From positions 1 through 20,715 of the forward strand of contig SPCL01000016.1 of assembly GCA_004525335.1 (NCBI GenBank): a stretch of DNA of 20,715 nt. Direction: 5' to 3'. The stretch comes from Thermodesulfobacteriales bacterium. Its GTDB lineage: Bacteria > Desulfobacterota_D > UBA1144 > Nemesobacterales > UBA2774. The notes below the pieces were generated by a model. That model had not been told where the DNA came from, searched no databases, and was given only the letters and a program-made list of their open reading frames with translations. Position 1 is the first letter of the stretch. Every line of letters begins with the position of its first letter. Positions 17,301-20,715 of this stretch are shown here, one piece after another. A program made the translations under genes and the position numbers.

Positions 17301-17447
17301 GAATGTTGCTGATACGTTTACAGTTGGCGGGCTGATCTCAGGGAACTGAGCTATTGGTAGAATAGGAATTGATATTCCGCCAATCAGAGTTATCAGAATC
17401 GCAAGTACTGTAGCTAAAACTGGGCGGTTAATAAAAAAATCAACCAA
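14337..17447 (-). CDS. RND efflux pump inner-membrane transporter, HAE1 (AcrB/MexB-like)
   Basis: A 1036-residue resistance-nodulation-division pump, the usual length of AcrB. Helix 1 begins FFINRPVLATVL. Helix 4 carries the proton-relay pair D408-D409 in GLVVDDAIVVVEN. The matching lysine is in GLASKNAILIVEF. Periplasmic landmarks are SPPTVNVSATFTGA, ITPIEEQINGVEGM-like TTPIEEQINGVEG and PTGFVPEEDQGYF. These pumps are trimers that export drugs, detergents, bile salts or lipids using proton flux, joined to an adaptor and an outer-membrane channel. The start is a TTG at 17447, preceded by AGGAG nine bases upstream; no nearby ATG fits the family N-terminus. The gene follows the adaptor by 31 nt, in one operon. 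Substrates cannot be told from the sequence. Confidence 0.95.
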   Translation of the reverse strand: MVDFFINRPVLATVLAILITLIGGISIPILPIAQFPEISPPTVNVSATFTGASSEVVEETVTTPIEEQINGVEGMTYMSSDSSNDGTMSINVTFDIGYDLDIAAVDVQNRVQLATPRVPEEVSKYGISVNKQSTSLILAVNLISPDGSRDDLFLSNYIDIHISDVLKRIPGVGNLTIWGEREYSMRIWLDPDKLASLALTTTDVANAIEEQNVQVAAGSIGQPPIPKGQQFQFTITTLGRLETVEEFEDIIIRANPDGSVVRIKDVATVELGAETYTTKAELDGGNTVGIGTYQLPGANALDLAKEIRAAMELLKENFPSGVDYAIIYDTTEFVTESIKEVVITLFEAFILVFIVVFIFLQNFRATLIPAITIPVSLIGTFALINALGFSINTLTLFGLVLAIGLVVDDAIVVVENASRLIQEKGVSSREATSAAMKEVTGPIVATSLVLMAVFVPVSFMPGITGQLYRQFALTIACSVAISTINALTLSPALCALFLRKETGKKFWFFKKFDQGFDWFKDRYHGWVVALTTRWKIVVGVFAALMVLTYFIFTVVPTGFVPEEDQGYFIINVQGPEGSSLERTEETMQEVYNILMSTPGVAHIVSIAGLNFLTSASDSNTGAMFAVLEPWGKRKSYALSVFGIIERVRKEFAGIQGAVVVPFNAPPIQGLSSTGGFQFELEDRSSLGIQTLANVTNEMIEKGNQTPELTGLFSSFTADVPGIYVELDRTKAKTQGIAISDIFDTLQAYLGALYVNDFNKFGRVYRVFMQAEDSYRAKVDDISRLYVRTQAGDMVPLSTLIEVKEIVGPETVTHYNLYRSTEIDGDSASGYSSGQAIAAMEKLAEEVLPEGMGYEWSGTSYQEIKAGNIAPLIFALSIVFVFLFLAALYESWAMPFMVMLAVPLALLGAMLAQYFRGLTNDVYCQIGLVMLIGLASKNAILIVEFAKQRREDGLPVIEAAMQAAMIRLRPILMTAFAFILGVFPLVIASGAGAQSRHSLGTAVFGGMILSTMLSLIVVPVFYVVIENLRERKPKTVT

Positions 17448-17478
17448 TCTATATTTCTCCTGTAGCTATTAATAGAGC

Positions 17479-18675
17479 TTACTTATCTTTCGTACCAGTC
17501 GGTTTAGGTGAAGCTGCAGCTTCTTTCTTTGCCTCGGCCTCGGCTTCCGCTTGCGTTTCAGTTTTTACGGTAATCCCCGGCTTAACTTTTTGAAGCCCAT
17601 TTACAATCACATTCTCACCCGAAGTTAATCCCTTTTCTACTATCCTGAGTTCTCCATAAGTCCCTCCAGCCGTAACATTTCTGAATTCAACTTTATTATC
17701 TTCTCCTACCACATATACATATGTATCACCCTGCTGCTCACCTATTGCCTGTGATGGAACAACTATTGTGTTAGGCTGCTGCTCCAAAAGGAGCTGCACC
17801 TTTACGTATTGCCCTGGAATTACCGTTTTTGATGTATTGGGAACAATCCCTCTTAAAGTTATAGTTCCTGTAGTCACATCTACCTGATTGTCTACAAAAT
17901 CTATAGTGCCGTCTTGAGGATGTTTACTTTCATCAGGAAGAACTATACTAAAAGTCAGAGGTTTAGTATTTTGCTGCTTAAGTATTTCGGGAATATCACG
18001 CTCTGCGACATTAAAGTAGACATATATTGGATCAAGCTGAACAATTGTGGCAAGTAAAGTGGCCTCACCACCGGCTCCTACCAGATTTCCTATATCGACA
18101 AGCCTCCTCCCGATACGTCCATCAAAAGGGGCATACATTGTGCAATAACTCAGGTTAAGCTCAGCTTGCACCACATTTGCTCGGTCTGCCTCAACTATTG
18201 CTCTTGCTTCAGTAGCCTGTGTTAAATACTCATCATAGGCGTCTCTTGTAATGTAGTCCTTTTCTACAAGCGGCTTATAACGACTTACCTGCTCTCTTGC
18301 ATAAGAAAGTGAAGCCATATCTTCCGCCAATTGCGCCTCAGCCGCTATAAGTGCGGCTTCAAATGGTCTAGGGTCTATTACAAAGAGTAAATCCCCTTGT
18401 TTAACATCGGCCCCGTCCTTAAAAGCCCTCTCAACTAAAAAGCCCTCTACCCTGGCATTTATATCGACTGATTCAATGGATTGGAGAGTACCAACATAGT
18501 CCAAATACAGAGGAACCGTTTCAGACTTCGCTTGAGCTATAGTAACGGTCATTTCCGGAGCGGCTTTATCCTTGTCACTCTTACCACAGCTTGTTAAATT
18601 CATAGTAAATATAGCTATTAGGGCCACGACAAAAACAAAACTTATTGAAGAGATATCAGTATTAGTTTTCCTCAT
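17479..18675 (-). CDS. Efflux RND transporter periplasmic adaptor (AcrA/MexA-like lipoprotein)
   Basis: A 398-residue membrane fusion protein joining the RND pump to the outer-membrane channel. The N-terminus has a lipoprotein signal with LTSC (27-30), so it would be acylated at C30 and tethered to the inner membrane. Typical features: SVDINARVEGFL and the biotinyl-lipoyl GDLLFVIDPRPFEAAL, a helical hairpin (about 100-165, AEAQLAEDMASLSYAREQVSRYKPLVEK and further), the second lipoyl half TMYAPFDGRIGRRLVDIGNLVG, and the beta-barrel part ending GLQKVKPGITV. A charged, Ala/Glu/Lys-rich tail (about 370-398) follows and is not part of the conserved fold. The ATG lies 14 nt inside the end of the outer-membrane gene, with GAGGAG just upstream, indicating translational coupling. 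Confidence 0.93.
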   Translation of the reverse strand: MRKTNTDISSISFVFVVALIAIFTMNLTSCGKSDKDKAAPEMTVTIAQAKSETVPLYLDYVGTLQSIESVDINARVEGFLVERAFKDGADVKQGDLLFVIDPRPFEAALIAAEAQLAEDMASLSYAREQVSRYKPLVEKDYITRDAYDEYLTQATEARAIVEADRANVVQAELNLSYCTMYAPFDGRIGRRLVDIGNLVGAGGEATLLATIVQLDPIYVYFNVAERDIPEILKQQNTKPLTFSIVLPDESKHPQDGTIDFVDNQVDVTTGTITLRGIVPNTSKTVIPGQYVKVQLLLEQQPNTIVVPSQAIGEQQGDTYVYVVGEDNKVEFRNVTAGGTYGELRIVEKGLTSGENVIVNGLQKVKPGITVKTETQAEAEAEAKKEAAASPKPTGTKDK

Positions 18676-20176
18676 TTATTAACTCCTCTCCACCTTTTGA
18701 ATCGATAACTACATCCTCCTCAATTACTATCTCTTCAGGAGAAAGAATTTCTGTACCCATAGCGTTGATTAAATCAGCATAGGATGTAAATATATCTGTA
18801 GTAGCCTGCACCTGCTCGGCTCTACCCTCCGCAAGTGTGGTTTGCGCATTCAATAACTCGACTATATCACCAACGCCTGAGCGGTAGCGGGCGAGCGATG
18901 CGTCATAAGATTCTATCGAACTTTCAAGTAACACATTAGCCGCCTCAAGCGATTGAACTGCAGTTCTAAAGTTGTAATACGCTGCCCAGACCTCATCAAT
19001 AACAATTTGTTCTTGAAGCCTTAGAGCTGCTTTGGCAGATTCAAGCTCTGCACTTGCCTGACGCACAGAGTTTATAATCGTAAAACCTTGGAAGATTGGA
19101 ACTTGAAGCTGTACCCCTACTAAATAATTGGTAAAGAATTCGCTTGACTCACCCTCAGGCCTTACCCAGAATCTTAATAATTGCGCAGTGGCAGAGATCT
19201 CAGGGAAAAATTCGGATTTAGCTTCTCTAAGTTCAGCCTGCTTTTGCCTTACGCTAGCTTGCACTGCTGCAACATCAGGCCTATTGTTCATCGCCACTTC
19301 GATAAGATCATTTACATTGTCGGCAAGTGCATCTATTGGAAGCTCATCTGTTGGGTCAGAAACATCAAATTCTGTATTAGAAGGCCAGCCAACTGATGTA
19401 GCTAAGTTACCCTTGAAGATTGCGACGTTTCCTCTATCTTCGACAAATTGAAGCTGAACCTGGGCTAGAGTAGCCCGTGCTTGTAAAACGTCCGGGAGGG
19501 TTCCAACACCGGCTTCTAATCTTAGATCTGCAGCTTGAAGGCTGGTCTGTGCTTCTTCAAGATTTGTTTCATCCGCTATGACAAGAGCTTTACCGCCTAT
19601 GTAGGTATAAAAGTTTACAGCGACTTTATTTAAAACATTTTGGATAGCCTGATTCTGGTTCCAATTAGCGTTAACTAGTGCTAATCTTGCAGCATCAATC
19701 TGTGCTTCACGACCACCAAAATCCAGTAAAAGGTAACTAAGGGAAAGTCCGGCATTTCCGTACTGTTCAGTAAACGCATCACCACCCGCTGACGACCCCC
19801 CGTCTCTTGCATAAAAATATCCGGCATTTCCTGTAATCTGTGGATAATATAAGCCTCTAGCTTCTGCCCATGCGGCGGCAGTGGCCCTTGCATCTTGCCA
19901 GGCAATTTGAGTAGTCGGATTGTTAGCTAGAGCAATATCTACAAGTTGGGATAGCCTTAGATTATCCGCCTCAGCTTCTAACTCTTGAGGAATGGTTGGT
20001 AATTCTTCTAGTTCAAAGGCCTTTTCTTGTTCTTTCTCTGTTGGAATCCACTCTTCACCCGGAGCGGGCGACGCCTCTTTATAGGGATCAAATTCCGGAA
20101 CGCCGTGAGAGCAGGATACTAAAATGAGAACAATTAATATTGCGCAGTATTGGTAAACAGATTTTGATCTAAACAA
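18662..20176 (-). CDS. RND efflux outer-membrane factor (TolC/OprM-type lipoprotein)
   Basis: A 504-residue outer-membrane efflux protein forming the trimeric exit duct. The N-terminus is a lipoprotein signal ending LVSC (19-22), so it is OprM/NodT-like with acylated Cys22, rather than TolC. Two OEP domains follow: the first with LSQLVDIALANNPTTQIAWQDARA and YPQITGNAGYF, the second with LIEVAMNNRPDVAAVQASV and FPEISATAQLL, and the coiled-coil region YRSGVGDIVELLNAQTTLAEG near the end. An acidic tail (about 473-504) is unusual in length. The start is TTG at 20176 with GGAG eight bases upstream; no other Met precedes the signal peptide. It is the first gene of the efflux operon, with the adaptor overlapping its end by 14 nt. 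A promoter candidate sits about 90 nt upstream. Confidence 0.93.
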   Translation of the reverse strand: MFRSKSVYQYCAILIVLILVSCSHGVPEFDPYKEASPAPGEEWIPTEKEQEKAFELEELPTIPQELEAEADNLRLSQLVDIALANNPTTQIAWQDARATAAAWAEARGLYYPQITGNAGYFYARDGGSSAGGDAFTEQYGNAGLSLSYLLLDFGGREAQIDAARLALVNANWNQNQAIQNVLNKVAVNFYTYIGGKALVIADETNLEEAQTSLQAADLRLEAGVGTLPDVLQARATLAQVQLQFVEDRGNVAIFKGNLATSVGWPSNTEFDVSDPTDELPIDALADNVNDLIEVAMNNRPDVAAVQASVRQKQAELREAKSEFFPEISATAQLLRFWVRPEGESSEFFTNYLVGVQLQVPIFQGFTIINSVRQASAELESAKAALRLQEQIVIDEVWAAYYNFRTAVQSLEAANVLLESSIESYDASLARYRSGVGDIVELLNAQTTLAEGRAEQVQATTDIFTSYADLINAMGTEILSPEEIVIEEDVVIDSKGGEELINEEN

Positions 20177-20264
20177 TATAGAATCTCCGCCATATCAAGA
20201 AGGGTAAGAAATCATCAAATGTTACGCTTCCGCCTTACTTCGTGAAATATAATAATAACAGGGA

Positions 20265-20293
20265 ATAATAATATCCTACTCAAACAATTGCAA
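20265..20293 (-). promoter_or_regulatory. Candidate sigma70 promoter of the efflux operon
   Basis: On the minus strand TTGCAA (20293-20288, 4 of 6 to the -35) is followed after exactly 17 bases by TATTAT (20270-20265, 5 of 6 to the -10). The leader to the TTG start at 20176 would be about 80 nt. The -35 is only about 14 bases from the proposed end of the insertion sequence at 20307. Confidence 0.5.
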
Positions 20294-20326
20294 GATAACT
20301 AGGTAATGTGCAAGGACATATGGCGG

Positions 20327-20346
20327 TTTCCCCTAGAATGGGGAAA
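20327..20346 (+). repeat. Hairpin just before the transposase start
   Basis: TTTCCCC (20327-20333) and GGGGAAA (20340-20346) form a perfect 7-bp stem with a 6-nt loop. The stem ends right before GGGGA (20348-20352), the likely ribosome site, five bases from the ATG at 20358. Such stems at IS ends commonly limit translation from outside transcripts. Confidence 0.5.
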
Positions 20347-20357
20347 TGGGGATATAT

Positions 20358-20715
20358 ATGGCACAAACAATTAAAGAAGAGAGGTTGAGATGGGTATTAC
20401 CCATACATAGTGAGAGGGGAGGTGCGGTTAGTAGATGTGGCTAAGGTATGTCCACACAGCAAAAGGAGTCTGGAAAGATGGGTAGCGGTATACAAAAGAG
20501 GTGGAGAGAAAGCTTTGGAACCCAAAGCGACTATACCTAAGACTAGTCCTGAAGAGACACCTATCTGGATTAAAGAAAGAGTAATTACAAAAAGAAAGAA
20601 GACCAAGCTCTGTGCTCTGAAATTACACTGGAGGTTGGCAAAGGAAGGTTTAGTGGTTCCGGTACGAACGATTGGCAAGATTATTAAACAAGAGGGTTTA
20701 ACCAGAAAGTATAGA
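20358..20715 (+). pseudogene. Transposase N-terminal part with helix-turn-helix, apparent frameshift, right end cut
   Basis: The frame from ATG 20358 reads MAQTIKEERLRWVLPIHSE and then meets a stop after 28 codons (TAA near 20444). The +1 frame, from about 20413, reads on without a stop to the window end: EVRLVDVAKVCPHSKRSLER, WVAVYKRGGEKALEPK, then KKTKLCALKLHWRLAKEG and VPVRTIGKIIKQEGLTRKYR. Together these make one plausible helix-turn-helix transposase N-terminus (IS481/rve-type: RSLERWVAVYKRGG is the recognition-helix pattern). Removing one G from the GGGG run at 20416-20419 joins them as IHSEREVRLVDVAK. Either the gene is broken, it uses frameshifting, or the run holds a sequencing error. 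The DDE catalytic domain is beyond the window. A longest-ORF search shows only a false reverse-strand frame here. Confidence 0.65.

Larger units (their letters stand above)
20307..20715 (+). mobile_element. Left end of an insertion sequence (IS481-like), continues beyond the window
   Basis: The transposase-like frame below starts at 20358. Upstream, TGTGCAAGGACATATGG (from 20307) begins with the TGT that IS481-type inverted repeats carry and contains GGACA; this placement of the end is by style, not by a matched right end. Nothing after 20715 is visible, so the right inverted repeat and target duplication cannot be checked. Confidence 0.5.

Noticed and set aside
20397..20678. A 93-residue reverse-strand frame over the transposase region
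   Set aside because: It is the shadow of the forward helix-turn-helix transposase frame, which makes far better protein sense.

Overview
The window is about 20.7 kb of moderately AT-rich, densely coding bacterial chromosome from a diderm (Gram-negative) organism. Outer-membrane lipoprotein signals, a TamB-type envelope protein, an MltD-type murein hydrolase and a tripartite RND efflux system support the diderm assignment. The gene mix (archaeal-type Ogg2 glycosylase, long-form phosphofructokinase, QueG, EtfB, KdsC-like protein) would suit a deltaproteobacterial/Desulfobacterota- or Dadabacteria-like lineage. That placement is inference from style only; no rRNA or marker tree is available here.

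Layout. 1-225 (-): the start of an electron-transfer flavoprotein beta subunit, cut by the window edge. 495-1364 (+): an EamA/DMT permease. 1512-5330 (+): a full-length TamB-like protein behind a leader with palindromes. 5345-7534 (-): a probable three-gene cluster of a degenerate KdsC-like HAD protein, QueG epoxyqueuosine reductase and a small SnoaL-like protein. 7698-12669 (+): a probable four-gene run of rhomboid protease, phosphofructokinase, LysM-rich MltD lipoprotein and Ogg2 DNA glycosylase. 12670-12891: a gene-free convergent junction holding an imperfect palindromic element. 12892-20176 (-): an efflux operon transcribed right to left (outer-membrane factor, then periplasmic adaptor, then RND pump), followed by a sugar-porter-type MFS permease. 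20307-20715 (+): the left end of an insertion sequence, with a transposase gene that appears frameshifted, running off the window.

How the genes work together. The OMF-MFP-RND genes encode all three parts of one drug/solute efflux pump. A good sigma70-like promoter lies just upstream, and the insertion sequence starts right behind it. TamB, MltD, the pump and perhaps the rhomboid protease all serve the envelope. The remaining genes (EtfB, QueG, PFK, Ogg2) are housekeeping functions.

I did not find a clear new multi-gene defence or biosynthetic system. The most unusual items are the KdsC-like protein whose nucleophile Asp is Asn, the frameshifted transposase next to the efflux promoter, the palindromic element at the convergent junction, the palindromes over the tamB promoter, and an unusual active-site signature in the phosphofructokinase. 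No tRNA, rRNA, CRISPR array or riboswitch was recognised.
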